From Tachypleus tridentatus (Eukaryota > Arthropoda > Merostomata > Xiphosura > Limulidae), in assembly GCF_004210375.1 (NCBI RefSeq), contig NC_134830.1:47869094-47933093 (forward strand): 64,000 nucleotides of DNA. Direction: 5' to 3'. The notes beneath the pieces are model-generated. The model made no database searches. It saw only the letters and a program-made list of their open reading frames with translations, and was not told the origin of the DNA. Each line of letters opens with the position of its first letter. Position 1 is the stretch's first letter. Shown here one piece after another: positions 12,200-23,387 of this stretch. The position numbers and the translations under genes were made by a program.

Positions 12200-15100
12200 C
12201 ATTGTTAACTTAAATTATGTAATACTAGCAAGCTTCTTTGTGAGAAATTCCAACAAACTCTTAACGTAATTCCAAAGACATGTTGTTTCTTCGCTTTCTA
12301 AATAAAGGTGTTCAACTATTTCACTAAATTTACCACAAAGACAACAAGTGTCACGATCAATTAAACTCATAGTTTTGAGTTTCGTATCAATTATCAATGA
12401 TTTATATAGAAACAAAAAGTATATATCAGCCATTAGGTTTTCATTATACTTTGAATATACACTCTTCCACATACATCGTCATTGTAGAGCCTCGACAGAA
12501 TTGAACAGAGGATCCCAACTATGTTTTACTCTATTATTATTCAGTTGATTTTGACGAGATTTATAAATGATTTTTACAGAGATATTGGCAGCATCTATTA
12601 ACTTATTATTAACTTGAACGTAAAGTATATGTGGTAACACTTCCAAACCATATTCAACTGAATAGGTCAACTTCTCAATTACCTCTCTTTAACTTTGAGG
12701 AATAGCATTCTGTAATGTTTCAAAACATTTTTCAAAATTGTTAATTGTGATAGCTGTCAAGGATGGAGAAATTTCCAGTAAACATGTAATTAATATAGTG
12801 TCTGTAAAAAAAATTCTGTCATTACTTCATAACATAAGGGATTAACACAAATAATATCACTTGTAATCAATAGTTCACTATAAAAGTAATTAACGTCAAT
12901 GGTTTTAATGTATAGATTTAGAAATAATGGTTCTTACGTAATACCTTGTAGACTTTCTGGAAATATAGATTCAGGTTTACCTATATCAAACCAATCTAGC
13001 AATAACTCTTTATAAAACTATGGCATATCTTTCATGTAGTTCGGTTGAATATGACATTTAAAAACTTTCCAATCTAATTTAAGATTTCCATATAAATTTA
13101 GGTAATACAGCATTAAAGGTTTATATAATAATCATTTGTTAGAGTTTAGATAATTATTGATACATTTAATTTGCAATGTTTGTCTCTTCAAGTTAATTTC
13201 ATGTAAAGGTAAGTCACCATTAGCAACACTGGATGTTATAATTAAGGAACCATATGAATATCATCGTGCCAAAATAAACGTAATATTGATGTTTTAAATC
13301 TCTGTATGTATTTGTCAGGCATAGACATAATGGTCAGGACGGACTACCATACCATAGACAATATTAATTACAAAATTATTAATACCTTACCTTTAAAAGA
13401 TAATTTCCAACTTAGCCAGCTATTGATAACATTTCGTACATGTTGTTCTTATCGTTAAAGGGTTCTTTGAAATTGAGAACCCATCCACCTCGGTTGGACC
13501 TCTATTCTTAAAGGTACCTCACCATAAACCTCTGGATTTGTCCCAGTTGACCTTTCATCCTGAGGCTTTTTCATAACGTTCAACTATTTTTCGTATATAC
13601 AATAAAGAACTAACATTATTTACAGTAATTGTGGTGTCATCCACATGCTAATAGTGAAGGTAAATATCCTTGTTTTGATAGGTATTCCTTGTATACGTTT
13701 ACGATTCAATAAATTGAAATGAAGTGGTTCCGCTGATAAAAACTTACAACAGGGCTGACAAGTCACATTCCTGACTTATCTGTCTATCTATTGGTATTGG
13801 TGTCGTGAGAAAACATATTAAATTTAAAACGACTAAGTGTTTCAAAATAACATATTCTAACCCATTAAATAAAATATTCACCAAATAGATATTTATGATT
13901 AACTCGATCAAATGATTTGGATTGTTTTATCTTCAACAGAATTCCTCGTTGTTTCTGATCCTGGACATAACGAATGACATCGCTTATAACCATAACTGTA
14001 TCTGATATTTCTCTATTCTTTACTCCACCAGATTAATGTAGTGAAACTAAATGATCCATGATTTTTCATAAAAGTTTAACCAATATTTTACTGACAACCT
14101 TGTAATCAACATTCAACAACGTTATTGGACGCCAAATATTTAGATATTGACGATTCCCATCTTTAGGACACAAAACTATTAGCTATGGTTTCATACTCTC
14201 CAGTAAAGTACCAGTTCTATGGATTTTAGACATAAGGCGATGAAATTATTTAATAAATCTTGTCAAAAACATTTGATAGAATACAACTGTTAGCCCATCA
14301 CTCCCAGGAGACGTGTCTGTCTTAAGGAAAGTTTGGGCCTCCTGTATATCCTGAATACTAATAGGACATTCCAACACTGACCTGTCTAAATCATTTAACC
14401 TAGTGGATGATACAAATAGAGAACTGCGTTCTGACAATTGGTACGACTTGTATACATTTATGTAATATTGTGTAATGTAGACATGTAGATTTTATTGGTC
14501 ATTGTAAACATGACCCTCCTCATCTACTAAACCATTCATATATATTTTCCTTGTCTTTGATGTTCAACTCTGAAACATGTTTAAAACTCCTTTCACATTC
14601 TTCCACCCATTTGATCTTCGCTCACAAGCAGACACCGGCTGTTTTATCATATTAAACTATTTTTATTTGTTATTCTATGTCCTTAGTTCTTTCAATGTTT
14701 CTGGTATGTTTGACCTTTCTGGTATATTTTAGAATATACAATAAATTTGTGTTTTAGTTGTTCGTATAATTCCATCATCAAAATATATTTATTGATAAGT
14801 TTCACTTCAACATCAATAATACGATTTATCATCTTCTGATACTCCTCCCCTCTTGAGATCCAATTATTGAGGATCCAAATCTCAGGTCCTTGGGGTAACC
14901 TATGAAAATCAAAGTTACATATTACTGAGTCGTGGTCTGTAAATGTGTACAAAGTGATATAACATGATTTCACATGATTTATGTTGTTATAGGAAAGTAA
15001 CATTTTATCTATCCGCGATTGAATAATTTTATTTTGATAGGTTCTTTTCCATGTATATTGCTTCTCCGTGGGATGGAATTTTCTCCACACATCCACTAAA

Positions 15101-15613
15101 TTATGCTGGCTACTGCAATCAGTCAGACAAATACGGGATCTATCGTAATAATAATTTGGAAGGTTTTTATCCAGCTGGGTTTCCAAAATGCAATTGAAAT
15201 CCCCCATTAGAACTCTCATCTTGTTCTAAGGTAGTTTGAACGGCAATTCTTGAAAAAATAGGTATCGCGCATAGGAAACATTTGGACTGTAAATGTTCCA
15301 TACGGATACGGGTCCGTCCTGTATTATACAGTCTATACTCAACATACGACCATTATTTTTATTAGATACATTATCAACTGTAATATACAAGTGTTTTCGA
15401 ACTAATATAGACACCCATTTTGACCATCAACACAAAAATCATTATATATATTAACATCCCATGTGTTTTAAGCTCTTGAATATAATCATCATTCCAATGT
15501 GCTTTCTGTACACATAAGATATCATATCGCATAGAGATGAACCAAAGTTTCAACCTACTGACAGTATACGTACCTTCACCTCAACAAATATTTAATGTTC
15601 CTATTCGTACCAT
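12200..15613 (-). pseudogene. LINE ORF2 relic: endonuclease, reverse transcriptase, CCHC
   Basis: A start with IGTLNIC is at 15613. The endonuclease follows, with NIYSPN (about 15320), GDFNCI (about 15205), SRIDKMLL (about 15010) and the catalytic DHD in TFTDHDSVIC (about 14930), then WILNNW (about 14870). The RT region has SPGSDGLTVVFY (about 14300), the active-site motif VDD (about 13640) and VNWDKSRGLW (about 13545). The C-terminal zinc-like motif CCLCGKFSEIVEHLYLE is at about 12350. This order and the SDGLTVEFY-like motif fit the L1/Tx1 group. Several in-frame stops (for example after NIC at the start and in the RT palm) and frameshifts prevent expression. Confidence 0.85.
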
Positions 15614-16089
15614 TATGTATCGATGGTGGGTATTACTATTGTGTATAATTAATTAAGGTGTTTTTCAGAGCCATCTTACCCTTTGGAATTTTAGCTCTTT
15701 TCATTCGTTTACTAGTTTCGTTGATAGTTTGTACCAATGTTATCTTCTTGCTTCAGAAACCGATACAGTATCTGTTACATTATCCTCGGCCTCGTTCATT
15801 AACTTTTCCTTACTTCCTGTAAGTGAGAGAAGTACCTCTATCTCTTCTAAAGGGTTGTCCTGTACACTAGATAGATCACCGTTCTGTTTCTTTATATCAC
15901 CACTCTTGTTCAACGTATCGATTTCATCTTCTTCTACACTTTCTGGATTTGTTCTATCAGTGTCATTGTTAATAAATTTTGCATTCTCTATAGGTCCCTC
16001 TTCCTGCATTCAACTAGTTCCGAGTCATGGCCTTCCACATTCGAGTCACTACACTCTGATTTGAGACTCTTTAGTGTTTAGAATAAGTC

Positions 16090-16930
16090 TTACAATAATA
16101 ATTATTACATCTTCTGGCCATATGTTCTTGTTTATTACAAATATGGCGGCCCGGCATCGCCAGGTGGTTAAGAAACTCGACTCGTAATCCGAGGGTCGCA
16201 GGTTTGAATCCTCGTTACACCAAACATGCTCGCCCCTTCAGCCTTTGGAGCGTTATAATGTTTCGGTTAATCCCACTATTCGTTGGTAAAAGAGCAGCCC
16301 AAGAGTTGGCGGTCGGTGGTGACGACTAGCTTCCTTACCTCTAGTCTTGAATTGCTAAATTAGGGACGGCTAGCGCAAATAGCTCTCGTGTAACTTTGCG
16401 CGATATTCAAAAACAAAGAAAAACAATAAATACAAATGTAGCATTTAAGTTCAGGGCAATCGCGGAAAAGATGACTTTTCTCATAAATATAAATTCCATA
16501 TTTTGTGTTCGTCGTTATGTTTAATGTTGTAATAATGAATACGACAAAAGGTATCACTTAGTTTTACCGTATACGGTAATAACGATTTGTCTGGTGGGAA
16601 CACCACTCAAAATATTCAAGTTCATATGTACACTTCCTTAGTTTTCTTCCAGTGCCTTTTTACTGTTTCTGTTTTGTCGGAGTTGGCCTCCAAATTCCTC
16701 AATCTTTTTAACTATCTGGTCATCGTCAATATATGGTGATACGTTGAATATAGACACTGTCACCACTTTATTCACAGTTTAACCCGTTGGTAATAATGTT
16801 TCCCCACATTTAATACCCATATCTATACATATTTTTGCATTCGATAGTTCCTTAAACATAATTTCATACCTCTCAGGTTTCTGAACTGTCCATTGTATAT
16901 TACCAACTCTGTATAACAGTTCTACTGTGT
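16090..16930 (-). pseudogene. LINE ORF1 relic: RRM-like plus CCHC knuckles
   Basis: From MVDTVELLYRVGNIQW near 16938, through VSIFNVSPYIDDDQIVKKI (RRM-like β-strand and helix), to zinc-knuckle residues HLFRDCPELKCYIC and, beyond the SINE, KQEHMARRC. ORF1 proteins of L1/Tx1 elements bind their own RNA. Stops are present, and SINE1 lies between the two halves of the second knuckle. Confidence 0.75.
16143..16430 (+). repeat. SINE1 inside LINE zinc knuckle
   Basis: Full-length SINE1 opposite to the LINE, with tRNA-like head (GGTTTGAATCC B box), body, hairpin GCGCAAATAGC...AACTTTGCGC and A-rich tail. Flanked by TACAAAT at 16136-16142 and 16431-16437. Confidence 0.9.
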
Positions 16931-16941
16931 CCACCATTTGT

Positions 16942-17101
16942 TCACTTTATAGCGCCCCATGGCTGAAAGGGCGAGCACGTTTGGTGCGATGGAGATTCGA
17001 ACCCGCGACCCTCGTGTCCTTAACGTTAGAACTCGCCACTCCAGAAAAGGTATGTCTTGCTCCTAAGCGAGCGCTCTACCATTTGAGATACATCAACCTT
17101 T
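16942..17101 (-). repeat. Chimeric tRNA-Ala 5' half joined to SINE1
   Basis: Read on the minus strand, 17101-17066 is the 5' half of a tRNA-Ala (TCTCAAATGGTAGAGCGCTC, D arm and half the anticodon arm). It is followed by an unrecognised ~35 bp, then SINE1 from its T arm (GGGTTCGAATC) into the start of the body, ending near 16942. Confidence 0.7.
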
Positions 17102-17154
17102 TCGAACTTTTTCTAGTATAATAGTTAATGGTCATAAAATTTGGCCACTTTTAA

Positions 17155-17570
17155 ACCATGGAGGTACATTAGATCTGGTTTAACAAGTGATAAAAACATA
17201 GTTACCGGATGAACGTCAGGTTAGGTAACACCCAGACAAACCCTATTTCAAAAGTAAGGATTCTAATGATTCGTTTCATGGTTCACTTATTACTATAAAA
17301 TCTTTATAAGATATTTGAAGTAATAAAATACGTAACGTCCCTTTCTTCACCTAAAATATGATCAGTTTATCATAAAACAAAGTCATGAGTCTAACGATAA
17401 AAGTGAGTTAATATAAAATAAAAGAATATTTCTGTCACATAGAACCAGCATTTCAAGGTTTGTTAGTAAATGTTATGTTTCTAATGCAGCATATCTTCAT
17501 CTTTATTAACGTCTTTATTTGTGTAAAACGTTATCAAACAAAGATTCTTCAATCTCCAAGTACACCTGTG
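17155..17570 (+). repeat. Left arm of large inverted duplication
   Basis: Matches the reverse complement of about 19125-19545. Shared landmarks are CTGGTTTAACAA, GAACGTCAGGTTAGGTAACA, ATACGTAACGTCCCTTTCTTC, AAAACAAAGTCATGAGTCTA and GCAGCATATCTTC. Divergence is moderate. Confidence 0.9.
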
Positions 17571-17610
17571 TGAAAGATTTGATAAAATAAGTACGATTCC
17601 TTCAAGAAGA

Positions 17611-17790
17611 CTTTTGTATCAAATTATTTATCAATTTATTTCCCAATCTGTTATTGTTGAACAATTCTTAACATTATTGAATCGTGAATCGTGATACAAT
17701 AGAAACTTTTGTATCAAATTATTTATCAATTTATTTCCCAATCTGTTATTGTTGAACAATTCTTAACATTATTAAATCGTGTATCGATTT
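17611..17790 (+). repeat. 95-bp tandem duplication
   Basis: CTTTTGTATCAAATTATTTA and the following ~60 bp recur exactly 95 bp later (17611 and 17706), nearly identical over ~80 bp, so the duplication is recent. Confidence 0.95.
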
Positions 17791-17871
17791 TATTTGCAAT
17801 ATATATTTATTTACACAAAGATTCATTTGTTCGTTCAATTTTACTTAAAACAGAATTCACTACATATTGTT

Positions 17872-17999
17872 CCCCGCTCGTAAGGTGGTAAGTCTACGGA
17901 TTTACAACACTAAAATTAGGGGTTCGATTCCACTCGGTGGACTCAGCAGACAGCTCGAGCTCGCTGTGGCTTTGCTACAATAAAAACACACACACACTC
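17872..17999 (+). repeat. SINE2
   Basis: CCCCGCTCGTAAGGTGG head, anticodon-like GGATTTACAA, B box GGTTCGATTCC, tail hairpin AGCAGACAGCTC...GTGGCTTTGCT and (CA)n. It carries a small insertion in the hairpin loop. Confidence 0.9.
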
Positions 18000-18737
18000 A
18001 TCACTTATAATCGCCACATCTAACTAATATGTTAAAACAGTTCAGACCAAGTATAAGCTACATAACTATCACCATGTTTATAGACATTTCTATACAATGT
18101 TTTTTGAAAGCGTTGACGATTTAACTGCTGTAATAACATCAGGAGTTTTACAAAAGTTGATTTACTTCTCGTGGTTAATGTTGCCCCTGTTGTACTACTT
18201 TCCTGCTTAACGTTATACAACACACCTGCTACAAATATAACAAAACTAAATTATTGTGGTATTTAATACATTATAGTGGTAAGATGACTCGTATCAACTT
18301 CATATATGTATTAAATTTTAAATTATTTATTGAGGTTTAAAACTAAAAGCTACATCTAGAACATAAAACTTTATCATTTATATGTTATTGAAGAAAATAT
18401 AGAAGACAAACCATGGTTATATATAAGTAAAACAATGACCATATAGAACAGATAAGTATATGAACTTCTGTAACACCATCCATATATATTTGTACAACAA
18501 ATCTAACTGGTTATGTTTCCTCATGGAGTTTCCTGATATTATATTTCTGTTATTTAACAGAGACTTATATCATTCATGTTCATGAAGTTAGAAGATATAT
18601 CACAAAGTAAGATATAATTTTCGTGTTCGTTTGGTGCCATTTGGGTGTTACCTGTGTTAACTATTACTAACTTCGAAATGATGGACTATATAACATCTTG
18701 ATCTAGTTTCTATCAACAAATAATAGAATTAACCATC
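18000..18737. other. AT-rich stretch, nothing recognised
   Basis: Spacer between the inverted-duplication arms; no gene seen. Confidence 0.5.
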
Positions 18738-18850
18738 ACGTTATAACGCTCCCACGGCTGAAAAGTTGATCACGATCGGTGACAGGACGTGAACCCGCGT
18801 CCCACTTGTCGCTATTCGATGGTTTCACCACCAGGCCATTCCATGGCCCT
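18738..18850 (-). repeat. SINE1 head fragment
   Basis: Only the tRNA-related head and start of the body remain (TTATAACGCTCCCACGGCTG to ACCACCAGGCCATTCCATGG). Tail and hairpin are lost. Confidence 0.75.
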
Positions 18851-19124
18851 TGAAAATGAACACGTGTTTTTATACGTACTTATGTGTTTATGTAGATAAA
18901 GTGTTGTTGGTGTTAAAGGTCTGGGTATCCTATGTTAAGAAAATCTTTTTCAGTCTTCTTGAGTGGTTGATAAAATGGTGAAATTAAAATCAAATCTCCA
19001 TAAGAAGCAGTCTATTAAAGTAGAACCATAAGATCTATGTGAATAAAATATTGTAGGACTAACTAGCTGTACAATATATTGTACTGAAAGCTAACATGGA
19101 TCAGTGAGAGTCTATTTAAAGTGA

Positions 19125-19545
19125 GCAGGTGTATTTGGAGATTGAGGAATGGTTGTTTGATAACGTTTTACAGAAATAAAAACATGGTAGTAAAGAAGAA
19201 GATATGCTGCATTAGAAACATTACATTTACATACAAACTTTAAAATGTTGGTTTTATGTGACATAAATATTATTTTATTTTATATTAACTTACTTTTATC
19301 GTTAGACTCATGACTTTGTTTTAAGATAAACTGATCGTAATTTGGGTGAAGAATGAAGAAAGGGACGTTACGTATTTTATAACTTCAGATATTTCATAAA
19401 CGATTCAGTAGAAACCTTATATGTGAAAGAGGGCTTGTCTAGGTGTTACCTAACCTGACGTTCACCTCGTGACATACTTTTGTTACATTTGTTAAACCAG
19501 TTCTAATACACTTTAAACGTGACATTAAAAAAAAAAAATCTATAT
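19125..19545 (-). repeat. Right arm of large inverted duplication
   Basis: Inverted partner of 17155-17570. Its outer end lies about 45 bp from the tRNA-Ala gene, just as the left arm's outer end lies close to the tRNA-Ala 5' half at 17.1 kb, so the duplicated unit included the tRNA gene. Confidence 0.9.
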
Positions 19546-19588
19546 ATAGGTATTAATTAAGTATTGTACTCCTATATTTTTAAACGAA

Positions 19589-19661
19589 GGGGACGTAGCT
19601 CAAATGGTAGAGCGCTCGCTTAGCATGTGAGAGGTACCGGGATCGATACCCGGCGTCTCCA
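19589..19661 (+). tRNA. tRNA-Ala (anticodon AGC)
   Basis: A complete 73-nt cloverleaf. The acceptor GGGGACG (19589-19595) pairs with CGTCTCC (19654-19660). It includes the G3-U70 wobble (19591 with 19658), the main identity element for alanyl-tRNA synthetase. The D arm holds A-box TAGCTCAAATGGTAGAGCG. The anticodon stem is CTCGC/GTGAG with loop TTAGCAT, and AGC is at 19622-19624. The T stem CCGGG/CCCGG encloses ATCGATA, and the discriminator is A at 19661. TTTTT at 19663-19667 is a Pol III terminator. No intron. Looks functional. Confidence 0.95.
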
Positions 19662-19662
19662 A

Positions 19663-19667
19663 TTTTT
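19663..19667 (+). terminator. Pol III terminator of tRNA-Ala
   Basis: Run of five T starting two bases after the discriminator base, the usual RNA polymerase III stop. Confidence 0.85.
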
Positions 19668-19669
19668 CC

Positions 19670-20637
19670 CTTTTCGAAAGGTTCTACAGTAACTAAACTT
19701 ACATTCAGTGAAAAATATCTATCAATAACGAGTTGCATATTAATAACTTACTTCATTTGTCTTATGTTGGAGTAATTTATTCTATTCAAGTGCCAATATT
19801 TTATCCATACATGATGTCTGACGATGACCGAAGAAGGTCGTGAACATTGTTTGCTCCTCTGCATAAAAATTTTCTCAACCCAAACCAGCCCTTTTTACAT
19901 ATATATTTTTCAAACATAAAGTCTGATGTGAGTGTCTTTCAAGCCCTAAAGATTATATTATTTCGTTAAAATTATATATAAAGCTGTTTAACTTGATACT
20001 AAAATCCTGAGAGCTTGATGATTTGTGTCTTTAACTGATAGCTAGACCAACATGTTTCGTATTATTTGTGAAATTAAATTACAATATAACTTACATAACA
20101 TAATCAGTTATCTTTCTTAACCCTGTCCTACTCGTGTTATTTTTACTTTATAAAATACTTGGATATTGATGTTCAAACTTTGGTATCAGTGAGCTTTGAC
20201 TAAAACTGTTATATCATTAGATGACTTAGGCACTCCAAAGAAACATCTCAACTTTACCTGTCAACCAGTAGAGAAGATGGAAGAAACAAGACAAGTTGAC
20301 ATATTTGTATAATAACACAAACCATGAAGAGGGGTATTCGGCAGAAATATATTTGGTGTTTGTTACCATGGTTACACCACATTAGAACTCAGCTAGTCCT
20401 TGATCCATTTTGTACTAAGGTATTTTTATATTTGCATATATTATGTGCGATAATAAATACACACACTAATATTAGTGAAGAAAGTTATAATTCATTTTTT
20501 TTGTACTTAAACGTATTGATGAGAAATGGAACGTATGTGATTAATACATTTAAAACATTACAGATGGTTATTCGTTATGATAATCTTGTACTAAACGTTA
20601 TGTACATGTTTTGTTAAGAATTTATTATTAACTTACG
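19670..20637. other. Non-coding, one dispersed repeat scrap
   Basis: Around 19817-19870, GACGATGACCGAAGAAGGTCG resembles a dispersed repeat whose other end may be at 5886-5965 and 24933-24960 (TCTCAGAACGRYTGGTATRGG). Nothing else recognised. Confidence 0.4.
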
Positions 20638-20755
20638 GCCCTCCGCTAGTATAGCGGTATGTCTCCTGATTTACAACGCTAAAATCAGGGGTTCGATTTC
20701 CGTCGGTGGGCTCAACAGATAGCCTGATGTGGCTTTCCTCTAAGAAAACACACAT
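20638..20755 (+). repeat. SINE2
   Basis: The tRNA-like part (20638-20711) has GCCCTCC/GGTGGGC acceptor-like ends, GATTTACAACG around a TAC anticodon position, and B box GGTTCGATTTC. The tail CAACAGATAGCCTGATGTGGC and (CA)n follow. Flanked by ATTAACTTAC / ATTAGCTTAT. Confidence 0.9.
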
Positions 20756-20980
20756 TAGCTTATGACGTATATACAAATCTGTTTTCAGGCACATGATGAA
20801 GATATGCCTGACTTTCGAGAGACGTTGCAGAGTAAGGTAAAGGACTTCCCGAAACATTGAAAGGTTCGAAAATACAATGACAACTATATTACTCCCAAAT
20901 TCATTAAACGATTCGAAGATATACCAACAACGCTTTGTTTGTTTTACAATTTAAAAAATCTAAATAATGGGCTCTGATGA

Positions 20981-21107
20981 GCCCTCCGCTTGTACAGCGG
21001 TATGTCTACAGATTTACAACGCTAAAACGAGTGGATCGATTTCCCTCGGTGGGCTGAGCAGATAGCCTGATGTAGCTTTGCTATAAGAAAACACACACAA
21101 ACACTGT
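20981..21107 (+). repeat. SINE2
   Basis: Second plus-strand copy 340 bp downstream; hairpin AGCA (21057-21060) with TGCT (21079-21082), then (CA)n. Confidence 0.9.
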
Positions 21108-21410
21108 CTAATGATAGTGACATTTTCACTCTTAAGCTTTGGGAAGTATCCCTAAGAACGTTTACAAATTATCATATAAAATATAAAGATACAATACGTC
21201 CTTGGAATTACGTTAAGCGTTTGTTTGAATTTCTTACAGAGAGTCCTGTTAGTATTACACAGTTTAAATTAACCATGGGATCTGGATGTTTCAACATAAA
21301 CAAATTTCTACAATCGATTGTATTTTATATCAGGGATGGCCAAACTTGCTTAACGTAAGAGCCACATACGATAAACTTCAGATGCTTGAGAGCCGCAAGA
21401 CATGAACAAT

Positions 21411-21524
21411 GTTTCTCTTGTAACAAAGCCACATCGGGCTATCTGCTGAGCCCACCGAGGGGAATCGAATCCCTGATTTTAGCGTTGTAAATCCGGAGAC
21501 ATACCGCTGCACTAGCGGGGGGGC
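21411..21524 (-). repeat. SINE2 in hAT copy A
   Basis: Reverse-strand SINE2 with GGGGAATCGAATCCCTGATT and the head ending GCACTAGCGGGGGGGC. Flanked by GACATGAACAAT (21399-21410) and GACATGAACCAAT (21525-21537). Confidence 0.92.
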
Positions 21525-21899
21525 GACATGAACCAATATTACACACACGTTTTTATTGTTACATGTACATTTTGTGACATAACTTTTGTATAAATATTAA
21601 TAAATACATGTACGTAATAATATTTATTAATGTATGTAGGTTTTAAACTGTTAATTTGTATTAATTTTTATAACAATAACAAAGTATACATATACATACC
21701 AAATGTTTTCAAAATTCTGGCTGATTATTGTTTTAACTATATTGAGCGTTTTAATACGGTGATGAACTAGGGAAACTTCTAAGAAAAATATGCAAATTTG
21801 CATTTCACATTTTAGTCTTATCATAATATTTTCCCGACACAAACATACATTGATACAATTATCAGGCTACTTACTACTAGTTGAGACCTTGTGAGTTTT

Positions 21900-22676
21900 G
21901 ACCTTGGTTGTGAGTCGGTGAAATTTCGGCTCATATATTGTCTAGGCTGTACGAATTAGCTACCTCAGGTGTTGATTTGTAAGAAATGCACCATGCTTCG
22001 ACTTCACAAACTTCATTACAGAGTACAGTGATTCACAGCACTATAATGTGCTGAAAATTGAGATGAGTCGCACACTGATTTTTTCCAGTTCAGGATATTT
22101 TATTTCTAAAACTTGCTTCAAGAACTCAATTGCAGAATAGGATTTATGAGTCATCTTTAGACCCAAGTCCTCCTGTAGTTCTATTAGTTCCATTTCCACA
22201 CCAAATGATTATGTAACCAGATGTTCGAGAATTGGACAACCATCATTAATAACATCAACCATGAATGAATTTACAAGAAAGGCGAAGCAGGTCTTCAGCT
22301 TCTGCAAGTCCTCAAACCTGTCTAGGAAGTTATCAAACAGTCCTTGTAAGTTATCGTCGTATTCTTCTAGTTTGTGGTCTTTTATTTCAATAGCAGGAAA
22401 TTTATTTACTCTCCTTTTAAGACTAGGAAAGTAACTGAAGTTTCTTGACAATATGTCTCTTTGAAAAAGTCTTATTTTATTCTGAAAGCTGAAAATTGTC
22501 TGAGTAAGACCAGAAACAATCTTATCCTTCCCCTGGAGTCCCAAGTTCAGAGTTTGTAGATGATTCATTATATCAGTAAGGAACATTAGATCTTGCATAC
22601 ATTCATCATTTCCCACTTGAGGATAGAATATGTTCTTTTCTTCAAGAAAAGTAATAATAGGCTCCAAAAGATCCAC
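21900..22676 (-). pseudogene. hAT transposase C-terminal part (copy A)
   Basis: A 155-codon open frame (22209-22676) with ECMQDLMFLTDIMNHLQTLN and LGLQGKDKIVSGLTQTIFSF matches the ZBED/SCAND3-type hAT transposase of copy B. In later frames (to about 21900) come FLKQVLEIKYPELEKI and a CCESLYSVMKFVKSKH-like stretch, the hAT C-terminal dimerisation motif. The N-terminal BED finger and the first catalytic residues are absent. Transposases of this group cut and paste with 8-bp target duplications; this copy cannot. Confidence 0.8.
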
Positions 22677-22699
22677 AAACCTATTTAAGACATTATTGG

Positions 22700-23215
22700 T
22701 TAACAGTCACCTCACAATGCAGTTTCTGTTATTTATATGTGGAGAAATTATTAAATCCTGGGTGAATCCACTTTAAGAGTTAATATCCCGCGATAAATCG
22801 TGTTTATTTTGTACTACTTAAAAATAAAACAAACACTTCTGAGTTATGTTATTAAATTATGTGAACATTTTTTTTACTTCAACAGTTTTAACAAGTTAGT
22901 TAACCCTGTTACCCGCTGATTAATATTTATAAATGTCTGCTTTTTTGTATAATTGTTCTAATCGTCTGTAACAATAAAAACGAAATATGCAGCTCTACAG
23001 TTTTCTGGACTTAATTAATTCATTTTCTCTCATAAAACAATTTTTTAATCTTAATAAATATCCTTACTGTACGACTTGAGTAAAGTTGTCCAATTTTTGT
23101 TTTATATAACCATCTTCACTTTTATTGGGAATAGATAAATAAAAATGAAAAGAAAAACATTTTCTTTTCTGCGAATTATTTGAGAAATAAGCGTTATTTT
23201 GGTTTAGTGTACATT
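22700..23215. other. AT-rich stretch, nothing recognised
   Basis: No gene or repeat identified. Confidence 0.5.
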
Positions 23216-23216
23216 A

Positions 23217-23330
23217 TATTTGTTTGTTTTGAAGTGAAGCACAAAGCTACACAACAGGTATGTCTGCTCTGCCCACTAAGAGTACAAAAACTCGGTTTCT
23301 ACCATTGTAAGTCCACAGACACATCGCTGG
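23217..23330 (-). repeat. SINE3
   Basis: Reverse-strand copy: TTTGTTTGTTTTGAAGTGAA tail, GCACAAAGCTACACAACAGG hairpin side, CTGCCCACTAAGAGTACAAA T-arm region and anticodon-arm-like GTAAGTCCACAGACACATCG. Confidence 0.7.
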
Positions 23331-23387
23331 AAAGCTATTGTACAGTTTCGACAGCGAGTGTTCGTACCCCTACGTCGTGAGTAGTTT

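Larger units (their letters stand above)
12190..16945 (-). mobile_element. L1/Tx1-type non-LTR retrotransposon (broken)
   Basis: Two-ORF LINE read on the minus strand. ORF1 has an RRM-like segment and CCHC zinc knuckles; ORF2 has an apurinic-type endonuclease, reverse transcriptase and a C-terminal Cys-His motif. Many stops and frameshifts show that it is dead. A SINE1 (16143-16430) splits ORF1, and a chimeric tRNA/SINE lies at the 5' edge. The 3' end near 12190 is inferred from loss of coding similarity; I see no A-tail. Confidence 0.85.
21331..22700 (-). mobile_element. hAT transposon copy A (5'-truncated)
   Basis: Its 3' terminus CAGGGATGGCCAAACTTGCT at 21331 matches the right end of copy B (41889). 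The minus-strand coding part matches copy B closely. No left terminal repeat is seen near 22700, so the copy is truncated. A SINE2 (21411-21524) lies in its 3' untranslated part. It preserves the pre-insertion sequence of two sites that are interrupted in copy B. Confidence 0.85.

Noticed and set aside
15740-16009. 89-codon minus-strand frame MQEEGPIENAKF...
   Set aside because: Lies between LINE ORF1 knuckles and ORF2 start, acidic and in the LINE's strand; most simply the C-terminal end of ORF1, not a separate gene.
20638-20711. Possible tRNA-Val(TAC) gene
   Set aside because: Anticodon stem does not pair, sequence recurs as a SINE head with hairpin and CA tail, and no Pol III terminator follows.
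22872-23152. Possible exon-like open frames in AT-rich DNA
   Set aside because: No codon bias, splice context or homology.
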